53,309 bases of DNA from an uncultured Lachnospiraceae bacterium (GTDB lineage: Bacteria > Bacillota > Clostridia > Lachnospirales > Lachnospiraceae), in NCBI GenBank assembly GCA_947626435.1, contig CANQSB010000007.1:78243-131551 (forward strand), given 5' to 3'. Positions 35,557 through 45,111 of the stretch are shown here, one piece after another. Every line of letters starts with the position of its first letter. Within the stretch, counting starts at the first letter, position 1. Below the pieces are notes generated by a model, which saw only the letters and a program-made list of their open reading frames with translations, was not told the origin of the DNA and ran no database searches. A program made the translations under genes and the position numbers.

Positions 35557-36910
35557 AGCTATGTATCGGCGCAGGTATTCTGCCTCCGCGGTTTACAAAC
35601 GCGTCACACGAAAAACCGTTTACCGGCATTATCGGCGCATGTCCTAAAAGACCGCCAAACTCCGCATTATCCCCTACAGTTTTTCCAACTACGGGTATGA
35701 CGCGTACCGCCGTTGTCTTTTGATTTACCATTCCGATTGCAAGCTCATCGGCGATAATGCCTGATATCGTCGTGGCTTTGGTATCACCAGGTATTGCTAT
35801 CATATCAAGTCCTACCGAGCACACGCAGGTCATAGCCTCCAGCTTTTCAAGCGTAAGCGCGCCCGCATTTACCGCGTCTATCATTCCCTGGTCTTCGCTT
35901 ACGGGTATAAACGCACCGCTTAACCCTCCCACATACGATGACGCCATAACTCCGCCTTTTTTGACCTGGTCGTTTAAAAGTGCAAGCGCCGCCGTAGTGC
36001 CGGGCGCCCCCGCGTGCTCCAAGCCTATCTCGCATAATATGTCCGCCACGCTGTCGCCGATTGCAGGCGTGGGCGCAAGCGACAAGTCCACAATTCCAAA
36101 CGGTATGCCAAGCCGCTTTGACGCCTCCTGAGCGACAAGCTGTCCTACGCGCGTCACCTTAAATGCCGTCTTTTTGATTGTCTCGCAAAGCACCTCAAAA
36201 TTTTCGCCGCGCACATTTTCAAGCGCGGTCTTGACTACTCCCGGTCCGCTTACCCCGACATTTATTATCAAATCCGCCTCCGTCACGCCATGAAACGCCC
36301 CCGCCATAAAAGGATTGTCGTCCGGCGCATTGCAGAATACGACAAGCTTTGAACAGCCGATAGAGTCATTCTCCTTTGTAAGCTCCGCCGTTTCCTTGAT
36401 GATATCACCCATAATACGGACGGCATCCATATTTATTCCCGTCTTGGTAGAGCCAAGATTGACAGAACTGCACACAAGCTCCGTCGCGGCAAGCGCTCTC
36501 GGTATAGAGCGCAGCAAAAGCTCATCCGCCCTTGTCATTCCCTTTGACACAAGCGCGGAATAGCCTCCGAGGAAGTTCACGCCCACATCCTTTCTCGCCT
36601 TGTCAAGTGTCTTCGCTATGGCGACAAAATCATCCGGCGTCCGACATGCCGCTCCGCCGACTATCGCTATCGGAGTGACGGAAATTCTCTTGTTTACGAT
36701 AGGTATACCAAATTCCTTTTCTATCGCGCTGCCCGTAGCGACCAAATCCTTGGCGGCTGTGGTAATTTTGTTGTATATCTTTTCATTGAGCCGCCCCAAA
36801 TCGGAGTCTATACAATCCAAAAGGCTTATACCCAGAGTTATCGTCCTGACATCGAGGTTTTCCTTTTCAATCATTTTGTTGGTTTCTATAACTTCACTAA
36901 TATTTATCAT
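35546..36910 (-). CDS. UPF0210 (PFL/DUF711) family protein
   Basis: 454 residues. Family segments include NIRTITLGI-like [14 protein letters not shown] and [15 protein letters not shown], plus [23 protein letters not shown] and the [18 protein letters not shown] end. The fold is related to pyruvate-formate-lyase/ribonucleotide reductase barrels, but no glycyl radical segment is visible and the function is unknown. It is often paired with an ACT-domain protein, which lies just upstream here (37003-37275). Confidence 0.9.
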   Translation of the reverse strand: MINISEVIETNKMIEKENLDVRTITLGISLLDCIDSDLGRLNEKIYNKITTAAKDLVATGSAIEKEFGIPIVNKRISVTPIAIVGGAACRTPDDFVAIAKTLDKARKDVGVNFLGGYSALVSKGMTRADELLLRSIPRALAATELVCSSVNLGSTKTGINMDAVRIMGDIIKETAELTKENDSIGCSKLVVFCNAPDDNPFMAGAFHGVTEADLIINVGVSGPGVVKTALENVRGENFEVLCETIKKTAFKVTRVGQLVAQEASKRLGIPFGIVDLSLAPTPAIGDSVADILCEIGLEHAGAPGTTAALALLNDQVKKGGVMASSYVGGLSGAFIPVSEDQGMIDAVNAGALTLEKLEAMTCVCSVGLDMIAIPGDTKATTISGIIADELAIGMVNQKTTAVRVIPVVGKTVGDNAEFGGLLGHAPIMPVNGFSCDAFVNRGGRIPAPIHSFKN

Positions 36911-36936
36911 TAAAGTCGACCTCCGTAACCTATCCC

Positions 36937-37004
36937 AGTGTGAGATTTAGAAATTCTTCACGAAACGCCCATTGGCGTGAGCGATTAGAATTTCTTCTCA
37001 CACT
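36937..37004. repeat. Intergenic palindromic element
   Basis: AGTGTGAGA plus AGAAATTCT on the left mirrors TCTCACACT and AGAATTTCT on the right, around an inner ACGCC-CATT-GGCGT hairpin. The right arm overlaps the stop of the ACT gene by 2 bases. There is no T-run, so it looks like a palindromic intergenic unit rather than a terminator. Confidence 0.55.
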
Positions 37005-37275
37005 ATAGCCTATGCATGCTATTGAAAATTTCCTCTCTCTGGCATTTTATAATAACGCCAATCTCCTCTCCAAGCCTGTCCAAATCATCTGTTACCTCGC
37101 TTATCGGCTTTACGGACTTGCTCATATCGGCAATCATCATCATATTAAAGTAATCGTCAACGATTGTCTGCGAAATATCCAATATATTTATCTTATTCTC
37201 CGCAAGATATGTACACACTCTGGCAATAATGCCGACCGTGTCCTTGCCTACCACCGTGATTATCGTTTTTTTCAT
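37003..37275 (-). CDS. ACT-domain regulatory protein (UPF0237)
   Basis: 90 residues, one ACT domain (TIITVVGKDTVGIIARVCTYLAENKINILDIS). The UPF0237 family is usually adjacent to UPF0210 genes, as here, and probably binds a small ligand to regulate the partner. Amino-acid or folate specificity cannot be read from sequence. Confidence 0.92.
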   Translation of the reverse strand: MKKTIITVVGKDTVGIIARVCTYLAENKINILDISQTIVDDYFNMMMIADMSKSVKPISEVTDDLDRLGEEIGVIIKCQREEIFNSMHRL

Positions 37276-37295
37276 ATCAATCCTCCATACCGCTT

Positions 37296-38093
37296 TTAAA
37301 ACTCTACCGCCTGCGACATCTCGCCGCGCTTTGCTATGTAAATCGGAAAATCATCCGCCTTGTACTCATTATCGGACATGGTAATTTCAAGCCTTACAGT
37401 CTCATACGCCAGCTCCGCCAGATTGTTTTCCTGGCTTAAATGCCCGAGAAACACCGTCTTTAAATGGTCGTTTAAAAGGCGACTCAAAAGCCTGCCCGAC
37501 AGTTCGTTTGAAAGATGCCCGCGCTTGCCAAGTATGCGTTGCTTTAAATAATATGGATACGGACCGACTTGAAGCATGTTTATGTCATGGTTTGCCTCAA
37601 GCATAAGCATATCCATCCCCTTTAGGCTCTCCACCGTATACTCGTCATATGTGCCTAAATCCGTGACTATCGCCATTCTGCTGCTGCCGTACTGAAATCT
37701 GTACGCGACTGGCTGCGCCGCGTCATGCGATATTTTCATAGGATTTACCGTGATATCCTTCAAAATCATCTTCTCGTCAGCCGCAACCTCGCAGAAAAGC
37801 GAGGAATCAATCTCGCCCAAACTGCCTATATTTTTAATCGCGTCTATCGTGCCTGCGGTCGCATATATCGGTATGCCGAACTTCCTGCTGATGACGCCAA
37901 GACCGCCTATGTGATCCGCATGTTCATGCGTAATCAAAATCCCGTCTATATCCCTGCATGTAAGCCCCAGACTGTTTAAGCCCTCCGTAATCCTTTTACA
38001 GCTTATCCCCGCATCCACTAAAAGATGCGTCGCCTCTGTACCCACATACACACAATTTCCACTGCTGCCGCTAGCAATACTGCACATTTTCAT
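37296..38093 (-). CDS. Metallo-beta-lactamase-fold hydrolase (YycJ/WalJ-like)
   Basis: 265 residues from the ATG at 38093, 4 bases after the stop of the upstream gene. Metal-binding HEHADHIGGL (about 58), SHDAAQPVAYRF, TDLGT, HLSNEL and LGHLSQENN provide the usual histidines and aspartate. YycJ proteins have been proposed as 5'-3' exonucleases linked to mismatch repair and cell wall signalling. No walRK genes are nearby. GAGG and the short gap suggest coupling to the CoaE-FtsA-like gene. Confidence 0.9.
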   Translation of the reverse strand: MKMCSIASGSSGNCVYVGTEATHLLVDAGISCKRITEGLNSLGLTCRDIDGILITHEHADHIGGLGVISRKFGIPIYATAGTIDAIKNIGSLGEIDSSLFCEVAADEKMILKDITVNPMKISHDAAQPVAYRFQYGSSRMAIVTDLGTYDEYTVESLKGMDMLMLEANHDINMLQVGPYPYYLKQRILGKRGHLSNELSGRLLSRLLNDHLKTVFLGHLSQENNLAELAYETVRLEITMSDNEYKADDFPIYIAKRGEMSQAVEF

Positions 38094-38097
38094 CTGT

Positions 38098-41000
38098 TTA
38101 ACCTCTCCCATGGTATTCTTTCCAGTATACTTCTATCTTGTCTCCATTAAAAAGCTCCTGAGTATACTGCGCATCCTTGCCGTTTACAGTAGTGACAATG
38201 CTTGAACCTCGCTGCGGCGGGTTTTTCGTGTCAAAATCAATATAGTCAAATATATCCACAAAAGCGTAAGTATTCCTGCCTTTCATAACTATAGGCTCAT
38301 TGTTTACTATCACTATGATTTTCTTCGCACCGCTCTCTGTCTCTTTTGGTTCAGGCGCTTTTTGTTTTTCAACCTTTTCGCTTTTTGCCGTCTTGGGAGC
38401 GCTTTCCTTTTTTACTTCCTGCGGGCTTTCCTGTTTTTCCTCTCCGGCATTTTCCTTTTCACCGTCGCCGCTCTTTGCCTTATCCTCTACATTGCCGACC
38501 GGGCTTTCACCTGCGTCAGGCTCTGCCTCAGTAGCAGATGCCTCAGTAGTCTCCTCGGCGCGTGCTTCCTTCTCGGCAGTTTTATTATTCTCCTCAGATG
38601 CCGCTTTTTCTACGGTCTCTCCGGTTTTCTCACTATCTGACTTTTCAAATGCCTTTGCCTTCTCCTCAGCTCGCTTTGCCTCCTCCTCGGCAGCGCGTCT
38701 TGCCTCCTCCTCGGCAATCCTTGCTTCCTCGGCTGCTTTCGCCGCCTCTGCGGCTCTTGCTTCTTCGGCAGCCTTGTATATGTTTTTCAGTTCTATTTCC
38801 TTTTTACTGTTTATGACAACAGTATCATTATTGTTGATTATCGTGCTTTCGTCCGCTTCCTCGCCGTTTACCGTCACAAGCGCATCGTCTACGGCGTAGC
38901 CCATGTATTCGACAAGCTCCTTATATGTGTACGATGAACCTATCGTAATAGTATCGCCATCCTTAATCAGATAATCCTCATTCTCCGTATTGCCGTTTAC
39001 AGTCACCGGCTTTGGCAATTGCATTTCCTTATTATTTATCGTAAGCGTAATCTTACCGTTGAAATCAACAAGGTCCGAAATATGCTCCTGCGCTTCCTTT
39101 CCGATAGTTGACTCCTCTATCACAATCTCGTCATTTGCCTTTATGCTGTGATTCATGTTTACGGCTTCGCCGTTTAAATATATATGCGCGCTTTCGCCGT
39201 ACTCGCCCTTTGTGACGCGATTTTTACCGTTTACCGTATAGCGAAGTTCCTTTCCGCGTCGCGGGAAAAGCCCGTCCTTATTAAACGACGCCTGCATTGC
39301 CGCGTCGACCACTGCAAGCTTATTGTTGTCATAAAGCTTCATCCTGCTGCCGTTGAAGGTAACATGGATAAAGCTGTTGTTCTGGTCAAAGTATGACAGG
39401 CATATGCCTATCGGCGTAATTATCGTAGAGTCCTTCAAACTGCCCTCCGGAAAATCCACGTCCCTCAAAATTTCCTCGCCCCTGAGCGCCACCCTGGATG
39501 GGTCAAGCCCCAGCTCGGACGCTATGATCTCACAGAAACCCGTTATTTTACCGCCGCCGCCGACAACGAACACCGCGCTCGGCGAATTGCCGCCATTGAG
39601 CTCTTTTATTGTCTGCGCCGTAATCTTAGCCATCTTCTCAATCTCAGGACGGCATATCTCCACTACTTTTTTGGCAGAAATCTTCTGCTCAATTCCCATA
39701 ATATCCTCATATGTAATCTCGTCCTGCTGCGTCGCCGCCGTCTTTATCATTTCCGCCGTCGCAAAATCAATAAGGCAGGTTCTTGCAAGTATTTCCGTAA
39801 GCGAATCGCCCGCATGAGGCAGCATGCCAAACGCCACAATGCTTCCGTCGTCCGTAATGGAAATATCCGACGTGCCCGCCCCCACATCAATCATCGCTAT
39901 GTTCAAAAGCCTGAACCTTTCAGGTATCGCCACGCGTATCGCCGCTATCGGCTCCAGAGTGAGGTTTGACACTTTAAGGCCTGCAAGCTCGACCGCGCTG
40001 TATAGACCATCCACCACGTCGTCAGGCAGAAACGTGGCTATCATGTCCGCGCCGATATTTTTCGCCTTGTGGTGCTCAGGCTGCCCCATCCACATGCCGT
40101 TTAAATAATATTTTACTACAGAATAGCCTACGCAGTAGAAATGTATGTCCGTATCGTTATTTTCGTGAAACTCTTGAAATGCCTTCTCTATGCCAAGAGA
40201 CACCAAGGTGCTCATGTCCTCCTTCGTGACATTGCGCTCCTTGTCCAAGTCCATATCAATGTGCAGATTCATAGTCCTGAGCATACGCCCTGCCGCCGCA
40301 ATGCAGACCTCTTCAAATTTGAGATTCGTCTTTGCCTCGATAGCTTCCCTGATATCGGCTATAGTGCGCGCAACCCTGTTGATGTCATGTATCTGCCCGT
40401 CCAACATAGCACGCGTCTGGTGCTGCCTTATCTCCTGTGCCAACACGACAAATCGCTCATCCTGTTTATAGCCTACCGTACCGACCACGTTTCTGGTGCC
40501 GATATCCAGTCCAAATACAAGCTCCTGCCCGCTAATCTGTAATTGCTCCATTTTGCAACCCTCCATTAAATCCCTAATCTGCCTATAGGTTTCCTCTATG
40601 TTACCGTTATTCGTTATGCTTCGCCTGCAATGCTTTCTAAATTCCGCCTCACTAAGCTGCTTTTCCATAATGCTGTCCGCTTTTTTTGCACTATAATGCC
40701 TGTCCCGCACAAGGCGCTGTTTGCGCACATGTTTATCCGCATGTATATACCACAACTCATCCGCAATCAGATCGTAGCGCTCCTCTATCAAAAGCGCCGC
40801 CTCTATAAAGAAAAAGTCAACCTTGCCTTTTTTCCTCTCATAATCTATCTCTTGTATAATATATTTTTTCACTTCGGGGTGAATAATCGCGTTGACTTGT
40901 TCAAGCAGATGCGTATCCCTAAAAATCGCCTCCGCCATCTTTTGCCTGTCAATATTTTTGTCCTTGTCCAATATAACCTCGCTAAGCAAACCGACAAGCC

Positions 41001-41145
41001 TTTCATAGCATGGCTTTCCACGCCGCTCAAGCAGATGCGCCGCCTCGTCCGCCCTTATCACTCTGCATCTGTAATGCGCCTCGATATATGATAGCACCTG
41101 TGTCTTGCCTGCGCCCACTCCACCGGTTATTCCTATAACAATCAT
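38098..41145 (-). CDS. CoaE dephospho-CoA kinase fused to an FtsA-like protein
   Basis: One 1015-residue frame. Residues 1-198 are CoaE: Walker A GGVGAGKT (8-15), RADEAAHLL, IIHPEVKKYI, and the RHYSAKKADSIMEKQL lid; this catalyses the last step of CoA synthesis. Residues 199 onward are an FtsA/PilM-like actin-fold protein: GLDIGTRN (212-219), later IDVGAGTSDIS. Then come beta-grasp-like repeats, an Ala/Glu-rich coiled coil (about 785-850), a charged low-complexity linker and a final small domain. M199 has GGAGGG 7 bases upstream, so it may also be an independent start. The neighbour polA-coaE order is standard. Confidence 0.8.
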   Translation of the reverse strand: MIVIGITGGVGAGKTQVLSYIEAHYRCRVIRADEAAHLLERRGKPCYERLVGLLSEVILDKDKNIDRQKMAEAIFRDTHLLEQVNAIIHPEVKKYIIQEIDYERKKGKVDFFFIEAALLIEERYDLIADELWYIHADKHVRKQRLVRDRHYSAKKADSIMEKQLSEAEFRKHCRRSITNNGNIEETYRQIRDLMEGCKMEQLQISGQELVFGLDIGTRNVVGTVGYKQDERFVVLAQEIRQHQTRAMLDGQIHDINRVARTIADIREAIEAKTNLKFEEVCIAAAGRMLRTMNLHIDMDLDKERNVTKEDMSTLVSLGIEKAFQEFHENNDTDIHFYCVGYSVVKYYLNGMWMGQPEHHKAKNIGADMIATFLPDDVVDGLYSAVELAGLKVSNLTLEPIAAIRVAIPERFRLLNIAMIDVGAGTSDISITDDGSIVAFGMLPHAGDSLTEILARTCLIDFATAEMIKTAATQQDEITYEDIMGIEQKISAKKVVEICRPEIEKMAKITAQTIKELNGGNSPSAVFVVGGGGKITGFCEIIASELGLDPSRVALRGEEILRDVDFPEGSLKDSTIITPIGICLSYFDQNNSFIHVTFNGSRMKLYDNNKLAVVDAAMQASFNKDGLFPRRGKELRYTVNGKNRVTKGEYGESAHIYLNGEAVNMNHSIKANDEIVIEESTIGKEAQEHISDLVDFNGKITLTINNKEMQLPKPVTVNGNTENEDYLIKDGDTITIGSSYTYKELVEYMGYAVDDALVTVNGEEADESTIINNNDTVVINSKKEIELKNIYKAAEEARAAEAAKAAEEARIAEEEARRAAEEEAKRAEEKAKAFEKSDSEKTGETVEKAASEENNKTAEKEARAEETTEASATEAEPDAGESPVGNVEDKAKSGDGEKENAGEEKQESPQEVKKESAPKTAKSEKVEKQKAPEPKETESGAKKIIVIVNNEPIVMKGRNTYAFVDIFDYIDFDTKNPPQRGSSIVTTVNGKDAQYTQELFNGDKIEVYWKEYHGRG

Positions 41146-41186
41146 TATACGATACCCTTTATCATTTTCACAAGAATAAATCTTTT

Positions 41187-43952
41187 TTATTTAGCCTCGT
41201 ACCAATCCGTCCCTGTATGCAAATCTATCTCCAGCTTGACCGCAAGCTCGCATACATTTTGCATTTCGTCCGACAGTATCTTTCTGACCTGCTCGACCTC
41301 GCCCTCTCTTACTTCTATCAGGAGCTCATCATGTATCTGCAGGATAAGCTTTGACTTCAAGCCATTTTTCTTTAAAGCGTCATACACGTTTACCATGGCA
41401 AACTTGATGATATCGGCGGCGCTCCCCTGAATCGGCGAATTCATTGCCACGCGCTCACCAAACGAACGCTGCATATAGTTTGATGATTTCAGTTCAGGTA
41501 TAGGACGACGCCTGCCAAACATTGATTCGCTGTAGCCTTTTGCCTTTGCGTCTGACACCAGCTTGTCCAAAAAGCGCTTAATCTCAGGATAAGTCTTGAA
41601 ATACTCATCAATATATACTTTCGCTTCCTTCTGTGAAATGCTCAAATCCTGACTGAGCCCAAACGAACTGATACCGTAGACGATGCCAAAATTTACCGCT
41701 TTGGCGTTTCTGCGCTGTAAATCTGTGACTTCCTCAAACGGCGTGTTGAATACCTTTGACGCCGTAATCCTGTGAATGTCCTCGTCCATTTTATACGCCT
41801 CAATGAGCTGCTCGTCGCCCGACATATGCGCCAGCACTCTAAGCTCTATCTGCGAATAATCCGCATCCATAAAGATACATCCCTGCTGTGGCACAAACAC
41901 TTTTCTGATACGCCTGCCGAGCTCTGTACGCATCGGAATATTCTGCAGATTCGGCTCTGTAGAGCTGAGCCGCCCTGTGGCTGTGATTGTCTGGTTAAAG
42001 CTCGTGTGTATCTTATTTTCGCCGTCTATAAATGCCGCAAGCCCATCGGCGTATGTCGATTTAAGCTTTGCAAGGCCCCTGTATTCAAGTATTTCCCCGA
42101 CGATAGGGTGTACGGGCACAAGCTTTTCAAGCACGTCCACCGCTGTTGAATAGCCCGTCTTTGTCTTTTTTCCACCAGTCAGCCCCATCTTGTCAAAAAG
42201 TATCTCGCCAAGCTGCTTGGGCGAATTGATATTGAAACTTGTGCCCGCGTGGTCGTAAATTGACTTTTCAAGCTCATTAATTCTGCCTGAAAGCACATCG
42301 CCATAAGCCTTCAATTCCTCGGGCTTCACCATGATGCCCTCTTTTTCCATATCGAAAAGGACATAGGACAGTGGCATTTCCAACTCGCAAAAAAGCCTGT
42401 GCATGCCGTTTTGCCTTAACGCTTCATCCAAGACGGGCTTTGCCTTTCTGAGCGCATATGCCTCGCCCGCAAGGTAGTGTATGCATTCTTCCTTTTTGCT
42501 GCGGTACACTGTGGCAAAGTCCGACTTTCCGAATAGCTCGCCCCATGTCTGCAGCGAAATGTTTAGATATTCGCCCGCTACGTCTTCAAGCTCATAATCG
42601 CTCTTTAGCGGATTGATAAGGTAGGCCGCTATTTTACAGTCAAATAAGCCCCTGGTAAGCTCATGGGCGGAAAGCTCTCTGTCAGCCTTTTTGGAAATTA
42701 TCACGTCATAGTCGGTCTTTACATCAAAGCATGCCAAATCTGCTTTTTCCGCCAAAACAACGTCCTGTATTCTTTCTATAATAAAGTCACGCGAAAGCTC
42801 GCCTCCCGTTTCAACAACGTATACCTTTTGGCCGCTGCTGTCTTTTTCGCCCGCAAGGCTTAAAATAAGCGCGAACTCCTCCTTTTTTTCCTCAAGCTGT
42901 AGAAACATCTGCCCGCTTGCCGATGAGCCGAAATCACCGGATGAGCTGTCCTTGATATTCACAAGGCGGTACGCCGCGCTCTCGCCCGCGCATATTCTTT
43001 CAAAAAGCGTACTCGCGTCCTCCTTGCTTTTGACATATATGATTTGAAGCTCTTTGTCCGCTAAATCAGTGCCTGCGCTCCGCGCATTCTGCTCAAACCT
43101 GCTTAAAATATTTTTAAATGAAAGCTGTTTGAATAACTCATATGCCTCCGGCGTAAACAGATTGCCAAGCTTAGCCTTTTCATACGAAAAGTCAATGTCG
43201 GCATTTACGTCAATCGTGGCAAGCGTCTTGCTCAAATCCGCAAGCTCCCTGTTTGCCGCAAGGCTTTCCCTGATGCTCTTTTTGGTAATCTCGGAAATCC
43301 GTTCATATATGGCGTCAATAGAGCCAAATGTCATCATAAGCTCCCTTGCCGTCTTTTCACCGATTTTTGGCACTCCGGGAATATTGTCGGAAGAATCCCC
43401 CATGAGCGCTTTCAGCTCTATAAACTGAAGCGGCGTCACGCCATATGCCGCCTCTACGTCTTTGGCATAGTAATCCTCAATCTCGGTCTTACCGCCTTTC
43501 GTCTTTGGGATGCGGATTTTTATATGCTCGGACGCAATTTGGAGCAAATCCCTGTCGCCTGAGACGAGCGATACATCCATGCCGTCGCGCTCCGAACGCT
43601 TGGCGATAGTGCCCATTATGTCGTCCGCTTCAAAACCAGCTTTTTCTACGATATGGACACGCATGGCAGCAAGTACGTCCTTTATCACTGGCACCTGCTC
43701 ATGCAGCTCGTCAGGCATTGGCTTTCTTGTGCCCTTATATTCGCTGTAAAGCTTGTGCCTAAATGTGGGCGCGCTTACGTCAAACGCCACTGTGAGATAT
43801 TCGGGCTGCTCCTCGTCAAGTATTTTAAATAAAATATTTAAAAAGCCAAAAATCGCGTTTGTGTGAAGACCTTTTGAATTTGTCAGCATCGGCACGCCGT
43901 AAAAAGCTCTGTTTAATATGCTGTGACCGTCAATCAATACTATTTTGCTCAT
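41187..43952 (-). CDS. polA: DNA polymerase I
   Basis: 921 residues. 5'-nuclease domain (1-290) with MLTNSKGLHTNAIFGF and VSGDRDLLQI. The middle domain has no clear DxE exonuclease motif, so proofreading is probably absent as in other Firmicutes. Polymerase domain (about 545-921) with DADYSQIELRVLAHMSGD, RRNAKAVNFGIVYGIS and QIHDELLIEV. It fills gaps and replaces RNA primers. The coaE-fusion gene follows after 41 bases. Confidence 0.97.
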   Translation of the reverse strand: MSKIVLIDGHSILNRAFYGVPMLTNSKGLHTNAIFGFLNILFKILDEEQPEYLTVAFDVSAPTFRHKLYSEYKGTRKPMPDELHEQVPVIKDVLAAMRVHIVEKAGFEADDIMGTIAKRSERDGMDVSLVSGDRDLLQIASEHIKIRIPKTKGGKTEIEDYYAKDVEAAYGVTPLQFIELKALMGDSSDNIPGVPKIGEKTARELMMTFGSIDAIYERISEITKKSIRESLAANRELADLSKTLATIDVNADIDFSYEKAKLGNLFTPEAYELFKQLSFKNILSRFEQNARSAGTDLADKELQIIYVKSKEDASTLFERICAGESAAYRLVNIKDSSSGDFGSSASGQMFLQLEEKKEEFALILSLAGEKDSSGQKVYVVETGGELSRDFIIERIQDVVLAEKADLACFDVKTDYDVIISKKADRELSAHELTRGLFDCKIAAYLINPLKSDYELEDVAGEYLNISLQTWGELFGKSDFATVYRSKKEECIHYLAGEAYALRKAKPVLDEALRQNGMHRLFCELEMPLSYVLFDMEKEGIMVKPEELKAYGDVLSGRINELEKSIYDHAGTSFNINSPKQLGEILFDKMGLTGGKKTKTGYSTAVDVLEKLVPVHPIVGEILEYRGLAKLKSTYADGLAAFIDGENKIHTSFNQTITATGRLSSTEPNLQNIPMRTELGRRIRKVFVPQQGCIFMDADYSQIELRVLAHMSGDEQLIEAYKMDEDIHRITASKVFNTPFEEVTDLQRRNAKAVNFGIVYGISSFGLSQDLSISQKEAKVYIDEYFKTYPEIKRFLDKLVSDAKAKGYSESMFGRRRPIPELKSSNYMQRSFGERVAMNSPIQGSAADIIKFAMVNVYDALKKNGLKSKLILQIHDELLIEVREGEVEQVRKILSDEMQNVCELAVKLEIDLHTGTDWYEAK

Positions 43953-43985
43953 ATAAATTTGTTCCTTATTTTTTACATTTGCCGT

Positions 43986-44285
43986 TTACAACAGATATAT
44001 ACACAGGATAACGCAGACAAGCAAAAAAAGACCGGCCTTTAACTGGCTGTATCGCTTTTTGCGGCGTCTTACGCGGTCCAGCCTTTCATCCAGTTCACTG
44101 TTTAAATCAATATCATCAGCATTTTCAAGCCTGCTGATGCCTTCTAGTAAAAGATACTCTATTGTGAGCTCCTCCATACATTCGTCGCAGGCCTGTACGT
44201 GCTCCACGAAATTTTCCGCAGTGCGCCTGTCAAGCTCATCCTTCAAAAACGCCTGCGCGCACCGCTGTGCTTCTCTACATTCCAT
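43986..44285 (-). CDS. Anti-sigma-like zinc-finger membrane protein (zf-HC2-like)
   Basis: 99 residues. C3, H29, C33 and C36 (HVQACDEC) match the zinc-binding HC2 pattern of anti-sigma factors. A cytosolic helical stretch is followed by one C-terminal membrane helix (LKAGLFLLVCVILCIYLL). No sigma factor is adjacent; the gene just downstream is polA. It could bind a sigma factor encoded elsewhere or have another role. Confidence 0.75.
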   Translation of the reverse strand: MECREAQRCAQAFLKDELDRRTAENFVEHVQACDECMEELTIEYLLLEGISRLENADDIDLNSELDERLDRVRRRKKRYSQLKAGLFLLVCVILCIYLL

Positions 44286-44423
44286 CTATATCCTCGTATC
44301 TGTGTCCTGTGACACACTTACTCAATTATTTATGATACACTATATTGGGGGATTTTAAAAGAGGTTTGTTGAAATTTTCGAATTTTTGCGAAGTAACGGG
44401 AGTTATATTGCCATAAATTTAAA

Positions 44424-44456
44424 GAACAGCCTGCGCTGCCGCGCCGCTGTCCTGTT
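44424..44456 (-). terminator. Likely terminator of the small protein gene
   Basis: AACAGG ... CTGTT outer pairing with a GC-rich inner hairpin, then TTCTTTAAATTT on the minus strand. The T-run is imperfect. Confidence 0.5.
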
Positions 44457-44466
44457 TACACTGATA

Positions 44467-44673
44467 TCAGGTCAATTTGCTGTCATCGCTTATTCTCTGT
44501 ATAAGCTGCTGCATTTCTTCCTTACTCTTTACGCCTTTGCTCTGCGCAATGAGCTTCTCTTTTTCATATTCAGTCAATCCCGCGTAATTTGTGAGCGCCT
44601 GCTCATCAAGCGCCATGCCAAAGGCAAGCCCCAGCGGAAGCGCGGGAGACTGCAAGCCATCTGAAAAATCCAT
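44467..44673 (-). CDS. Small hypothetical protein
   Basis: 68 residues from the ATG at 44673; GAGGAAA lies a few bases upstream, while the longer frame starts in an unlikely place. Sequence: SDGLQSPALPLGLAFGMALDEQ, then AGLTEYEKEKLIAQSKGVKS and an acidic end. No membrane helix. The GLT-x3-K-x2-L-I region resembles short proteins of unknown function in Lachnospiraceae. Function unknown. Confidence 0.65.
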   Translation of the reverse strand: MDFSDGLQSPALPLGLAFGMALDEQALTNYAGLTEYEKEKLIAQSKGVKSKEEMQQLIQRISDDSKLT

Positions 44674-44866
44674 ATTTTCCTCTTTTCTGCGCTGCTTTAT
44701 GTGCATAAAATATTTCCACTCTTCCTCTTTTCTGCTACAGTTTTTATTTTGTCCAATGGGCAGTAAATTATTTTGGTAAAATTTTCAGATTATACTATAC
44801 TAAGGATTTTGAATAAATGATATTTTGATATGGAAATGATTTGAACTATTTTTATCATATAATATA

Positions 44867-44906
44867 AAACGCTTAAACTGATTACATTATCACAGTTTAA
44901 GCGTTT
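44867..44906 (-). terminator. Terminator of tRNA-Leu
   Basis: 14-bp perfect stem AAACGCTTAAACTG/CAGTTTAAGCGTTT with a 12-base loop, then TTATATTATATG on the minus strand. Confidence 0.85.
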
Positions 44907-44911
44907 ATTAA

Positions 44912-44994
44912 TGCCGGTGGCCGGACTTGAACCGGCACGAGGTCGCCCCCGCCAGATTTTGAGTCTGGTGCGTCTGCCATTCCGCCACACCGGC
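44912..44994 (-). tRNA. tRNA-Leu (anticodon CAA)
   Basis: 83 bases. The acceptor GCCGGTG pairs with CACCGGC, A73 follows, and CCA is not encoded. The anticodon stem CCAGA/TCTGG encloses CTCAAAA, so the anticodon is CAA, reading UUG. A long variable arm (GCGGGGGCGACCTCGT) confirms the class II tRNA, and the T-loop is GTTCAAGTC. It stands alone, with a terminator just downstream. Confidence 0.95.
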
Positions 44995-45111
44995 AAGCGT
45001 GGCATCCTATCGCCAAGACAAATGATATGATACCACACTTTTCATTGATTAGCAATACCTAAATTTCAAAAAATTAACAGATTTTTTTCTGTATGCATCT
45101 TCACATAACAT

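Noticed and set aside
38093-38111. Longer start for the metallo-hydrolase at 38111
   Set aside because: It would overlap the end of the upstream gene by 14 bases; the ATG at 38093 has a suitable GAGG and family-like N-terminus.
38300-38899. 199-residue plus-strand frame in the CoaE-FtsA-like gene
   Set aside because: Phe/Ser/Ala-rich translation comes from the Ala/Glu-rich repeat read on the other strand; no ribosome binding site.
44790-45038. 82-residue minus-strand frame over tRNA-Leu
   Set aside because: Runs through the tRNA gene and its terminator, so it is not a protein gene.
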